This document shows positions 43,402 through 51,583 of a DNA stretch of 64,000 bases, in pieces. The stretch's first letter is position 1. Each line of letters begins with the position of its first letter. The notes below the pieces were generated by a model that saw nothing but the letters and a program-made list of their open reading frames with translations, did no database searches and had not been told where the DNA came from. The translations under genes were made by a program, and so were the position numbers. The DNA is from Nitrospira sp. (GTDB lineage Bacteria > Nitrospirota > Nitrospiria > Nitrospirales > Nitrospiraceae), in assembly GCA_022843785.1 (NCBI GenBank), contig JALHMZ010000015.1, forward strand, positions 1 to 64,000, read 5' to 3'.

Positions 43402-45180
43402 TCACCCGATCGGTTGAGGCGCCTGCACTGCCTCCTCCTTGGCTCTCGCGATATACAGCAGTCCATCAGCCATCGAGTAGTTGAACGGCAACTCGCAGAC
43501 GACTTCACTGATCCGCTCATAGACATGCTGATAGAGTGTCTCCGCTTGATCCGGTGTCATGCCCCCTTGCACCTCATAGAAGAATCCCAAGCTGAGATCC
43601 TCCGACGAGGGGCGCATAATGCGCCTGATGCCGTACGCCGCCGGATCGCTCATGATCGGAGCTTCTTTCTCCAGGTCGAACAGGCAGGGCTGGCAGGAAA
43701 ACCCGAATGACTCATTCAGCTTGGCGTTCTCAACAATGAAGTTCATCGTATCGAGCGCTTCCGGTTCCGTTTCCGTGGGGAACCCGACAATGATGTAGCA
43801 ATGCACCGCAATCCCCAGATCGACGCAGTCGCTCGCGATGCGGCGAACCCATTCCTGCTTGATCCCCTTCTTCATCAGATCCATGACGCGCTGATTGAAG
43901 GACTCCAGGCCAAACACGATCTTCAAGCAGCCGGCATCACGCATCGAAGCAAGGAGGTCGCGCGTGAGGTTCTTCTCGAACCGCATTTCGCAGGTCCATC
44001 TCACCTTGAGCTGCTTCTCGGTGATCTGCTGGCAGAGCCGTTTCGTCGGCGCCAGGGCAAAGCACTCGTCGGTGAAGAAGAAATTCCTGGCGCCATACCG
44101 CTCTGAGAGCCACTCCAATTCATCGACTGTCCGCCCCGGGTCCTTCTGCCTGAAGTTCTGGTGATCAAGTGTCAGCGCGCAAAATGCGCAGTCCTTGTAA
44201 TAGCATCCGCGGGAGAACTGAATCGGCAACACCGGCTCCGGGGAGAGGTATCGGTCGAGCGGAAAGCCATCGTAATTCGGAGCAGGCAGCTGATTCACGT
44301 TTTCGGAATAGAAGGGCTGATTGACCGTGATCTTGCCGTCCTTCCGGTAAATCAGATTCGGCACTTTGCTGTAGTCTTTCTTGCCGGCCAACTGGTTCAC
44401 GAGTTCCAACAGCGCCGTTTCGCCTTCGAAGACGACGATGTCGTCGGCCAATTCAAAGAGGCTGGGACAGCGGCGGATATTATCGACGAGGCGTGTGAAG
44501 ATGCTCCCCCCGATCGTGATGTGGAGATCCGGCGCCGTCTCCTTAATCAGCTTGCAAAGCGTCAGGCCGGGAATAATTTGCGAGGTCGCCGTGATGGACA
44601 CGCCGATCAAATCCGGACGATCCTTGACGATCGAGGGAATGAAGAGATCACGGAACAGACTGCGGTAGGGATTCTGCGCGTCGTCTTGAATGACCTTCAT
44701 CAGGTCCTTCGACGAGTAGATCGAGTAATTGCCGAACTGATTATCGACGACGGTCAGCCTGGTCGGGAAATAGATCGAGGACACCAGTTCCAGCCACTTA
44801 TCGATCATAAACAGACTGCCCCGGTAGGCATCCAGATCGTAAAAGCCTTCGCCGCGTAAGGTCTCCTTGGCCAGTTCAATCCGTTCTTCCAGATAGACGA
44901 ATCGATCGAGCGAATCGGCCACCTTCGAATAATGTTCCCGGCTCCCGTGGCCCGTTTCTCCGGATTGGGACCGCTCAAGCTCGCGCTGCTTGCCGATCAA
45001 TTGTTGATAGACCTGAGCGGCATAGCTCTTGGTCAGCATGCGATCCAACAACTCGATCCCAAGATCGCGTTGCGAGACATCCGACACGCCACCTTGATGG
45101 AGAAATCCCGTGAGCGAAGGGAGACTGAGATACGGCTGGGACGGATGCCATGTCGGAGGAAAAAGGAGTGAGACTTTCAT
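43402..45180 (-). CDS. B12-binding-domain radical SAM protein
   Basis: A 592-residue protein. The N-terminal third has the cobalamin-binding-domain pattern of B12 radical SAM enzymes (SLLFPPTWHPSQPYLSLPSL and later LIGVSITATSQIIPGLTLC). The radical SAM core begins near residue 315 with RGCYYKDCAFCAL, and ENVNQLPAPNYDGFPL precedes it. The cluster motif is CX4CX2C rather than the commoner CX3CX2C. Family members perform methylations, ring contractions and other radical reactions. Within this cluster it may modify a cofactor or a subunit, but the substrate is unknown. Translation starts at ATG 45180, 20 bp after a GGAG. Confidence 0.85.
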   Translation of the reverse strand: MKVSLLFPPTWHPSQPYLSLPSLTGFLHQGGVSDVSQRDLGIELLDRMLTKSYAAQVYQQLIGKQRELERSQSGETGHGSREHYSKVADSLDRFVYLEERIELAKETLRGEGFYDLDAYRGSLFMIDKWLELVSSIYFPTRLTVVDNQFGNYSIYSSKDLMKVIQDDAQNPYRSLFRDLFIPSIVKDRPDLIGVSITATSQIIPGLTLCKLIKETAPDLHITIGGSIFTRLVDNIRRCPSLFELADDIVVFEGETALLELVNQLAGKKDYSKVPNLIYRKDGKITVNQPFYSENVNQLPAPNYDGFPLDRYLSPEPVLPIQFSRGCYYKDCAFCALTLDHQNFRQKDPGRTVDELEWLSERYGARNFFFTDECFALAPTKRLCQQITEKQLKVRWTCEMRFEKNLTRDLLASMRDAGCLKIVFGLESFNQRVMDLMKKGIKQEWVRRIASDCVDLGIAVHCYIIVGFPTETEPEALDTMNFIVENAKLNESFGFSCQPCLFDLEKEAPIMSDPAAYGIRRIMRPSSEDLSLGFFYEVQGGMTPDQAETLYQHVYERISEVVCELPFNYSMADGLLYIARAKEEAVQAPQPIG

Positions 45181-45322
45181 ACGACGAGCACTCCAATTCT
45201 TTCGAAATATCAGAGAGTTTTGAGTTAAAACCTATGTGGGGTTATACCCTCCGCGCCGAATGAAATGCAACCCTGGAATCGTCGTCCGCCGGTGAGGTCT
45301 ACGCACGACCACTGCCGACGCG

Positions 45323-45376
45323 AAAAAAAGAGGCTCCGGACCAGTTCGTCATTGCATGACGCCGATCCGGAGCCTC
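45323..45376 (-). terminator. Strong intrinsic terminator after the NxrC-like gene
   Basis: On the minus strand an 11-bp perfect stem (GAGGCTCCGGA / TCCGGAGCCTC) with a 25-base loop is followed directly by seven T residues, about 70 bp after the NxrC-like stop codon. It should separate the heme-b gene and those upstream from the radical SAM gene downstream. Confidence 0.85.
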
Positions 45377-45447
45377 AGTTCTGCTTCTACAGGTATCGGT
45401 CTCTCACCACATGGAGGCCCATCGCCTCCACAACCCCTGCCCGCTGA

Positions 45448-46398
45448 CTACAACTTCAGCGTAAACCAGGTGGAGAGTGACTTCATCCCGTTCCGTTCAA
45501 TATTCGCCCCATCCCACACCGCAAAGGCGATCGGGATAGACAGCCCGGACTTAAATTGCGTGTCGTTGGCATCGCTGGTTTCCAGCGAGCGCTTCACAAC
45601 CACGCGCCACGTCGGACCAGAATAGGCTCCGCCTTTGACGGCTCCGGACGGCTCCCACACCCCGTTCCCGATGACATCTTGATGTGCTTGAGTGGTCAAG
45701 GTGCTGAACCCGTTCGCACTCAGGTCTTCGACCGAGCTTACACGCAGCGTCGGGTCGGACATGATGTTCCCGGACCAGATACCGGGATTGAACGGGCCAA
45801 GGCTCCGGCCGATCCGATCCGGATAAGTCACGCCGCCGGCCGGCTCTTCAAAGTAGAAGTCCCAGAAGATCCCGGGATATTGATCGTCAACATCCCAAAT
45901 ACCGGCGCTGTCCTTGCCGAGGTCCTTCTGCCATTCCGCATTCCAGCGCCAGATGTTCGTCGTTCCGCCGGATTGTCCCATACACTGGAACGGCGGCGCA
46001 CCGGACGTATTGACCGGGAACATGACGGCGACCTGATCCCGGAAATCCTGCGGGCCGATCGTCGTATCGTTCTTGGTCTGGTCGATCCACTCTAACCGCA
46101 TCGCGATTTCCTTGCCGTTCGTCATCGCCTTCACGAACACCGACTTCACCGAGATATTCGGGTGCATCGGTGTGGTGACCAGCTGACCGCTCAGCGGAAC
46201 CACGACCCCGGGCACACCTTCCCATACCGGGTTGGCGCCATCCATGGGGATCGGCCCCTTGATGGACTTCGCCGGGATTGTGACCGGCTGGCTGACCGCC
46301 AGCGGCACCTGCCCGATCGTCAGCATCGCGCCAACGGCGAGGGCAGAGAGAAGAATGGCAAACACCAAACTTTTGTTGGCCGTCTGCACTACGCGCAT
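45448..46398 (-). CDS. Exported heme-b protein, ethylbenzene dehydrogenase gamma / NxrC-like
   Basis: A 316-residue exported protein (signal SLVFAILLSALAVGAMLTIGQV) with an EBDH gamma-type heme-b domain. This family takes one heme b and links a molybdopterin oxidoreductase to cytochromes. In Nitrospira such proteins are candidate gamma subunits of nitrite oxidoreductase. Patterns shared with the paralogue at 38948 include FQCMGQ, NIWRWNAEWQ, SSVEDLSANGFSTLTT and AVWDGANIERNG. ATG 46398 has GGAGGG upstream; a start at 46419 lies within that region. A strong terminator follows, so this is the last gene of its transcript. Confidence 0.83.
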   Translation of the reverse strand: MRVVQTANKSLVFAILLSALAVGAMLTIGQVPLAVSQPVTIPAKSIKGPIPMDGANPVWEGVPGVVVPLSGQLVTTPMHPNISVKSVFVKAMTNGKEIAMRLEWIDQTKNDTTIGPQDFRDQVAVMFPVNTSGAPPFQCMGQSGGTTNIWRWNAEWQKDLGKDSAGIWDVDDQYPGIFWDFYFEEPAGGVTYPDRIGRSLGPFNPGIWSGNIMSDPTLRVSSVEDLSANGFSTLTTQAHQDVIGNGVWEPSGAVKGGAYSGPTWRVVVKRSLETSDANDTQFKSGLSIPIAFAVWDGANIERNGMKSLSTWFTLKL

Positions 46399-46484
46399 AT
46401 GACTAATCCCTCCTCTCAACGAATAAAGATTACAACACCCTGGAAGAGACCACTGCCATGAAGCTCGGCTTGGTGTCGAACCGC

Positions 46485-47456
46485 CTACGCGGTCCCGACC
46501 GGCCCCTTCTCGTCCTTCTCCTTGTCCTTGTCCTTGCCATCCATGAACGACTGCGCGCCCACTTCATTGAGCAACAGACTCAGTTCATTGCCCTGATCCT
46601 GTGCTCCACATTCATACGTTTGGCCTTCGGGAGAATTGAAGGTCGCCGGCCGATAATCGGTCTCCGTGTAGGGCTGCGGCGCCACTCCCAAAAACGCCGT
46701 TTCAAACTCCATCCAATCGGCCGTCATGTCCGCAACCAATCTGAAGAGACCGGAATCCGCTTTCTTGGACAGCATGCGGCAAAAGAGCGGCACCCACCGG
46801 CCGATGTGGTTTTTGACAAATTTCTTCTGAGCTTCAACGACAATCTGCGTTTTCTCGGCGCCGTCGTGACAGCGCGAGTACGACTCTTTGTAGGCGAGGA
46901 AATGCATGAACTCGAATTCGACACTCAGATGATCCAGCCGTTCGTGAATGTCCTTGGAGAGCTCCACACCGAACGCCTTGTAGAACCCCGAAATATCACC
47001 CATCACATGCGACTGTGCAAACACGTGATCGTTTCCAAACAACGTTTCGTACGGCGGGCAATCGAGCGTGATGACGTTACTGAAGACCCTACGATGCTCC
47101 GATTGCAAATCGCTGAGCTGCCAATTGGCGCATTCGGAAGCAATCAGTGTTTCCGCCAGATCAAATTGTTTCTTGAGCGCATGGATCTTCTGCACGGCGC
47201 GCTCGCCTCCCGCACCATCCAGCATGGCCTGCAAGGTATCCAGCGCGGTGCGGCCATCCTCCACAAATTCGCCGCAGCGGAGATAGTCGAGAAACTCCTC
47301 GTCTTCCGGATAGAGCAGGCTCCAGGAAATCAGCAGATACAATTTACTGCGATTCAACGCGCGTTCGACTGCAGGAGAATCCTTGATCGTCGAGGGAGCC
47401 GGAATAACGGCAGCAGCGGAAGGAAAGGCACCCGACACAGGCTGTTTACTTGGCAT
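46485..47456 (-). CDS. TorD/DmsD-family molybdoenzyme chaperone
   Basis: A 323-residue all-helical cytosolic protein of the TorD/NarJ chaperone superfamily. These chaperones hold apo-molybdoenzymes until cofactor insertion and check their Tat signals. The best marker is DCPPYETLFG at about residue 132, matching the family's conserved E/D-x-P-x-(Y/H)-x-x-L/F motif, followed by GDISGFYKAFGVEL and HLSVEFEFMHFLAYKE. It is longer than typical (about 200 residues) because of N- and C-terminal extensions. ATG 47456 has GGAGG upstream. No client molybdoenzyme gene is in the window. Confidence 0.86.
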   Translation of the reverse strand: MPSKQPVSGAFPSAAAVIPAPSTIKDSPAVERALNRSKLYLLISWSLLYPEDEEFLDYLRCGEFVEDGRTALDTLQAMLDGAGGERAVQKIHALKKQFDLAETLIASECANWQLSDLQSEHRRVFSNVITLDCPPYETLFGNDHVFAQSHVMGDISGFYKAFGVELSKDIHERLDHLSVEFEFMHFLAYKESYSRCHDGAEKTQIVVEAQKKFVKNHIGRWVPLFCRMLSKKADSGLFRLVADMTADWMEFETAFLGVAPQPYTETDYRPATFNSPEGQTYECGAQDQGNELSLLLNEVGAQSFMDGKDKDKEKDEKGPVGTA

Positions 47457-47614
47457 CAATTTGTCCTCCGGGCTGTCGAGTCATGTCAGGAGACACCCGC
47501 CCCTCTCACAACGAACTCGCCCACCCGCGCAACAACCGGATACTGAGACCGGAGACTTTGTATGTATATGAAATGGCCGGGTGTATGTCAAGGGCGAACT
47601 GCTCCGGCACCCGG

Positions 47615-48214
47615 TCACCGATCGATCCCTGCAAGCCGTCCGGCCGGCGTGACGCGGATCGCCACATGGTCATTGACGGTTTTACACACCATCTCGCACA
47701 TACCGCACCCCACGCATGCCCCGGCCGTCACGGTAAGCTGGAGCGACCCTAGATCCATGGCAAGCGCGCTGGTCGGACATTTTGACACACAGGCATAACA
47801 CCCTTGCCCAGCCGTACACAACCGATGGGATACCACCGCCATTCCCATTCGGACGTCGGCAATACCACCGACCGGCAGCAACGCTCCGGTTGCACAGGCT
47901 GCAATGCAGGGGAAATCGTCGCACAACAGGCAGGGCGACCGGTCGGCGAATAAGACCGGCGTCGCATCGTGGCTGTGCGCGACAATCGCGCCGGGCGGAC
48001 AGGCCTTGATACAATCCCCGCATTGGGTGCAACGATCAAGAAAAAGCCCCTCCCCTACAGCGCCCGGTGGACGGAGCCAATCCATACGAATCGGCAGCGG
48101 CCCTTTCGCCGGAGCGGCATCGGCCTCCCTGGAAAATTCCTGTGCGGCCTTCGCCACCGAACGAACAGAATCCTTGATAAAGTCGCGTCGGCCGTATGAG
48201 GGGTCCGTTGCCAT
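47615..48214 (-). CDS. Four-cluster ferredoxin-type protein (MauM/NapG-like)
   Basis: A 199-residue iron-sulfur protein with four [4Fe-4S] binding sets: CTQCGDCIKACP, CLLCDDFPCIAAC, CYACVSKCP and CVGCGMCEMVC. The spacing resembles MauM/NapG/NapF ferredoxins, which carry electrons between the quinol pool and periplasmic reductases. The N-terminus GRRDFIKDSV resembles a twin-arginine motif, though the hydrophobic stretch that should follow is weak (SVAKAAQEF). Export is therefore possible but not certain. It sits with TorD- and NxrC-like genes and a tatA, consistent with a Tat-exported electron chain. Confidence 0.82.
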   Translation of the reverse strand: MATDPSYGRRDFIKDSVRSVAKAAQEFSREADAAPAKGPLPIRMDWLRPPGAVGEGLFLDRCTQCGDCIKACPPGAIVAHSHDATPVLFADRSPCLLCDDFPCIAACATGALLPVGGIADVRMGMAVVSHRLCTAGQGCYACVSKCPTSALAMDLGSLQLTVTAGACVGCGMCEMVCKTVNDHVAIRVTPAGRLAGIDR

Positions 48215-48347
48215 AGAAGAAATGTGATCTTCCCGACCAGATGGTCGAAATGGCCGTCGATCTCACCCGCCCAGCCCCGGCGCGCCAAGACGCGCCGTTC
48301 CGCGGACTCGGCCGCAGCTGACCGATAGCTCTCGTGCTGCCCGCCTA

Positions 48348-48372
48348 TTCGCTTCACGCTTCACGAGATACG
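48348..48372. repeat. Dispersed intergenic repeat, family B
   Basis: A third copy of the TTCACGCTTCACGAGATACG unit, between the ferredoxin-type gene and the HExxH gene. Unlike the other two copies no complementary arm is obvious nearby. Confidence 0.65.
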
Positions 48373-48430
48373 TTTCACGCAATTCAAAGCGATGTGAGAA
48401 CAAAGCTGGCGGCCCTTTTCACCATCTGGC

Positions 48431-49429
48431 CTACATGACGCCGTCGGCACGCAGCTTATACACCTCCACGCAGCGATCACAGGCGCCGAATTCCACATCC
48501 CATCCCGGATGGTTCTCCCGGATAAAGTCGAGAACATACGACTCGATCTTGCTCCCCATGTCTTCCACCCAGGAATAGGTGGGAAATCGGCACAGCGGAC
48601 AGGGAAATCCCGGCATGAGCATAACCTTATTTTCGCTCTCCGGCACCTCGCCGCCCTCGACATCGACCGCGCGATCCATCACGCGAAGTGTGTCGGTGGC
48701 CATCTCGATCAATTCAGAATGCGTAAAATACGAGGTCTGCCACAAGCCTTCGAACACCGACTTTAATTGAAGCGGCGCGATCTTCCGATACCAGGACCGG
48801 AACTCCTTGAACCGATCCTCCTTGCTCAGCATCGGCTCTTTCCCGGCAGCAACCAGCCGGCTGTCCACACTCAAGCTCCACAGTACCCGGTAGCGCTGCA
48901 AGATCAGCGTTTCTTCGCCTGGATTCTGTCCCACCTTTGTGTCCGGGTCGTACCCGAAGACCGGATCGATCATGTCGGAGATATGCATCAGCTCGTGGCG
49001 GCAGTACCGCGTGAGAGCCGGATCATAGAATCGTCGGGGAATCAGCTTGATCCCGACGCCTTTGAGCCCCTTCTCCTCGAACTCCCTCGCCAACTCCTTT
49101 TCCACCGAACCCCACTTGCGCAGAATATCGACACCCTCCTGATCTTCTTTCAGGACACCCTTCACCAGCACAATCCCTACCTTGTTCTTCAATAATGGAT
49201 ACTCGTTAAACGAGTCTCGTACGATATCGGAAAAGCCCCATGTCCCGAAAAGATACTGATAGAGTTTCTTAAACTCCCCTTCCCGGTCTTCGAGCATGAA
49301 TTTCTCGTAGATCGGATCAGCATGTTCATGAAACTCTTTGTAATAGGTCGGATCGCCTTCCCGCTCCGTCTTTTCGACGAAGGAATCGATCACTTCTTGC
49401 AGCAGCGCGGGCTGAAACCTGATTTCCAT
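48431..49429 (-). CDS. Putative metalloprotease-like protein with HExxH and C-terminal zinc knuckles
   Basis: A 332-residue soluble protein that I cannot place in a named family. Near residue 145 it carries RHELMHISDM, an HExxH zinc-protease motif. Further on, CPLC (about residue 274) and CDRC (about 318) form two knuckles like those of rubredoxin or a zinc ribbon. A central helix-rich region includes EETLILQRYRVLWSLSVDSR, where a third metal ligand (Glu) could be found. It is the first gene of the minus-strand respiratory cluster, with CGAGG before ATG 49429. A maturation protease or metallochaperone is possible; function is not established. Confidence 0.68.
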   Translation of the reverse strand: MEIRFQPALLQEVIDSFVEKTEREGDPTYYKEFHEHADPIYEKFMLEDREGEFKKLYQYLFGTWGFSDIVRDSFNEYPLLKNKVGIVLVKGVLKEDQEGVDILRKWGSVEKELAREFEEKGLKGVGIKLIPRRFYDPALTRYCRHELMHISDMIDPVFGYDPDTKVGQNPGEETLILQRYRVLWSLSVDSRLVAAGKEPMLSKEDRFKEFRSWYRKIAPLQLKSVFEGLWQTSYFTHSELIEMATDTLRVMDRAVDVEGGEVPESENKVMLMPGFPCPLCRFPTYSWVEDMGSKIESYVLDFIRENHPGWDVEFGACDRCVEVYKLRADGVM

Positions 49430-49641
49430 GATGGGACCTCGGACCGTAAGGACAGTAATGTATAGGCAGTTCGGTGGTCGCTACGAACCGGCGCTCTGAG
49501 GAACTCCGTGACCGGCTTGACTTGCCCGCAGAGCATCTCTTACGATCCCGCAGGCTTGGCGAAAATTATACTGGCCTGATCGAACGGCAATCAAGGACCT
49601 GCCGGAGAAACTTTTACCATCACCATGATACCGAGCACACG

Positions 49642-50727
49642 ATGACGCCTTCTCTACCGGGCTCACTCCCAGGATCTGCACCGGACGCGGTACAGACATC
49701 GTCGACCGACTTTCTGGACTATTGGAAGCTCGATTGCCGCGAGGTCAGGACCTTCCGCGGCCATTCGCACGGCATCTGGGCCGTCACCTTCTCCCCGGAC
49801 GGACTCACGCTGGCCAGTGGCGGCGCAGAGCGCCTCGTCCGCATGTGGGACATCGAGACCGGCCGGCTTCTGCGCTCACTGCGCGGCCACACCAACGATG
49901 TCCGGGCCGTCGTCTTTACACCGGACGGGCAGACACTCGCCACCGGCAGCGAAGACCGCACGATTCGCCTGTGGAACGGCAAGACCGGCGAGCCAACGAA
50001 AATTCTGTTTACCCGATACGACCACAACGTGTGCAGCCTCTCACTGTCGCCCGACGGCCTCATGCTGGCGCGCGGCAGCCACAACAAAGACATCAAGATC
50101 TGGGAAGTCACCACCGGCACCGAATTGATGACGCTGCTGGGCAAAGACGAATACGACCATCATTGGTCCGTCTGCGTCGCCTTTTCACCCGACGGCATTC
50201 ACCTGGCCCACGGCACCGACATCGGGAAGATCAAGATCTGGGAAGTGCTCCCGAGCGGCGAGGAGAAGGTGCTGCACGACGGGCATTGGCGGCGTGGCGT
50301 CGAAGACTCCACCGAGACGCGCGGCTACTACATCGAAGACGACGGCGGCTTTCAAAAACCGATGGATTACTGGATCGGCGCCATGACCTTCACGCCTGAT
50401 GCGAACACGCTGATCACCGGCAGCCGGGATCGTACGATCAAGTTGTTCGAGATGCCCCAGCTCGTCGAAAAGAAATCTCTCACCGGCCACACAGGATGGA
50501 TCCGCAGCCTTGCCGTCTCGCCGGATGGAAAAGTCCTGGTCAGCGCAAGCGACGACCAGACCATCAAATTCTGGGACCTGGCCACAGGCCGAAACTTCAG
50601 AACGCTCAAGAGTCACACCGGCGCCGTCCGCTGCGTAACCTTTTCACCGGACGGCAAGCGGCTCGCCAGCGCCTCCTGGGACCGCACGATCAAGCTCTGG
50701 GAAGGCGGAGCGAAGACGGAAGAGTAG
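49642..50727 (+). CDS. WD40-repeat beta-propeller protein
   Basis: A protein of about 361 residues with seven WD40-type repeats, each ending near a WD/WE/WN pair: MWDIETG, LWNGKTG, IWEVTTG, IWEVLPSG, LFEMPQL, FWDLATG and LWEGG. A longer acidic loop (HWRRGVEDSTETRGYYIEDD) interrupts the middle blades. ATG 49642 starts a Pro/Ser/Gly-rich lead; the frame extends further upstream to 49474, but without a credible ribosome site. There is no signal peptide. It is transcribed divergently from the respiratory cluster. Its role is scaffolding; the partner is unknown. Confidence 0.85.
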   Translation: MTPSLPGSLPGSAPDAVQTSSTDFLDYWKLDCREVRTFRGHSHGIWAVTFSPDGLTLASGGAERLVRMWDIETGRLLRSLRGHTNDVRAVVFTPDGQTLATGSEDRTIRLWNGKTGEPTKILFTRYDHNVCSLSLSPDGLMLARGSHNKDIKIWEVTTGTELMTLLGKDEYDHHWSVCVAFSPDGIHLAHGTDIGKIKIWEVLPSGEEKVLHDGHWRRGVEDSTETRGYYIEDDGGFQKPMDYWIGAMTFTPDANTLITGSRDRTIKLFEMPQLVEKKSLTGHTGWIRSLAVSPDGKVLVSASDDQTIKFWDLATGRNFRTLKSHTGAVRCVTFSPDGKRLASASWDRTIKLWEGGAKTEE

Positions 50728-50851
50728 TCACGGGCTCGTGACCATCCTATATCCGGAGGTGCCATCCACAATGAGTCGCATGTGCGCCAAGGTATGCCTC
50801 AACCTTCGTGCGCATTCCTACTGTGAGACGGCGCTGAATAAACCTTGACGA

Positions 50852-51583
50852 TCAGTTCGGTGCGATTTCGTAGACCAGCGTCACGGTCGCCTCGACCTTC
50901 ATTTCGCCCGGGGAGATCGGGGATTCCCCTCCCCCCGCATCCATCGCCATCATCGACCGCGCCATGTGGGGCGCCGGCCGAACCACATGGCCGCCTTCGT
51001 TGACTGAGAGCACCCGCACAAGTTTCACACCCAATGTCTCGCTCAACGCGGCCGCCTTTTCATGGGCCCTGGCCGCAGCGCTCTTCAATGCAGTCAATCT
51101 CGCCGGCTGCTCGTCGCGTAGAACCCAATGCAATCCCTGGAAATGGTTGACCCCGGCGGCCAGGACGTCCTCGATCACCCTGCCGATCTTCTCCAGGTTC
51201 CGCACGTCCACCATCACAGTATTGCTCATCAGATACCCGATGATCTCCGGCTGAGCAGGCGACGTGTCGCTGGAACGCTTGGGCGGCGGTTTGTACTGGG
51301 GAGACACCGTGAAGGAGGAGGTCTGGATACGCTCTTTCTCGATGTTCTGATCCCGGAGCCGGTCCATGACCCTGGTCATGACAGCGTTGTTCTGTCGTTG
51401 CGCATCGGCCAGCGAGCGGGCCGCAGTGTCTATACCGAACGTCACAAACACCTGGTCCGGCGCGAACGCCAGACTGCCGGTCGCCGATACCGTGATCGTC
51501 GGCGGCTCCGGCCGAAGCTCATCATGAGCCTGTACGACACCCGTCCATACTGTCAGCAGCGCGAGCACTGCAACAACAACCAT
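50852..51583 (-). CDS. SIMPL (DUF541) domain periplasmic protein
   Basis: A 243-residue exported protein with a Sec signal (VVVAVLALLTVWTGVVQA) and a SIMPL domain. The markers include ITVSATGSLAFAPDQVFVTFGI at the start, NNAVMTRVMDRLRDQNIEKERIQTSS, and the later AARAHEKAAALSETLGVKL. The family is periplasmic, reported in stress tolerance and of unclear biochemistry. ATG 51583 follows AGGAGGAGACC and is preferred over a frame start at 51622. It converges with the WD40 gene. Confidence 0.88.
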   Translation of the reverse strand: MVVVAVLALLTVWTGVVQAHDELRPEPPTITVSATGSLAFAPDQVFVTFGIDTAARSLADAQRQNNAVMTRVMDRLRDQNIEKERIQTSSFTVSPQYKPPPKRSSDTSPAQPEIIGYLMSNTVMVDVRNLEKIGRVIEDVLAAGVNHFQGLHWVLRDEQPARLTALKSAAARAHEKAAALSETLGVKLVRVLSVNEGGHVVRPAPHMARSMMAMDAGGGESPISPGEMKVEATVTLVYEIAPN

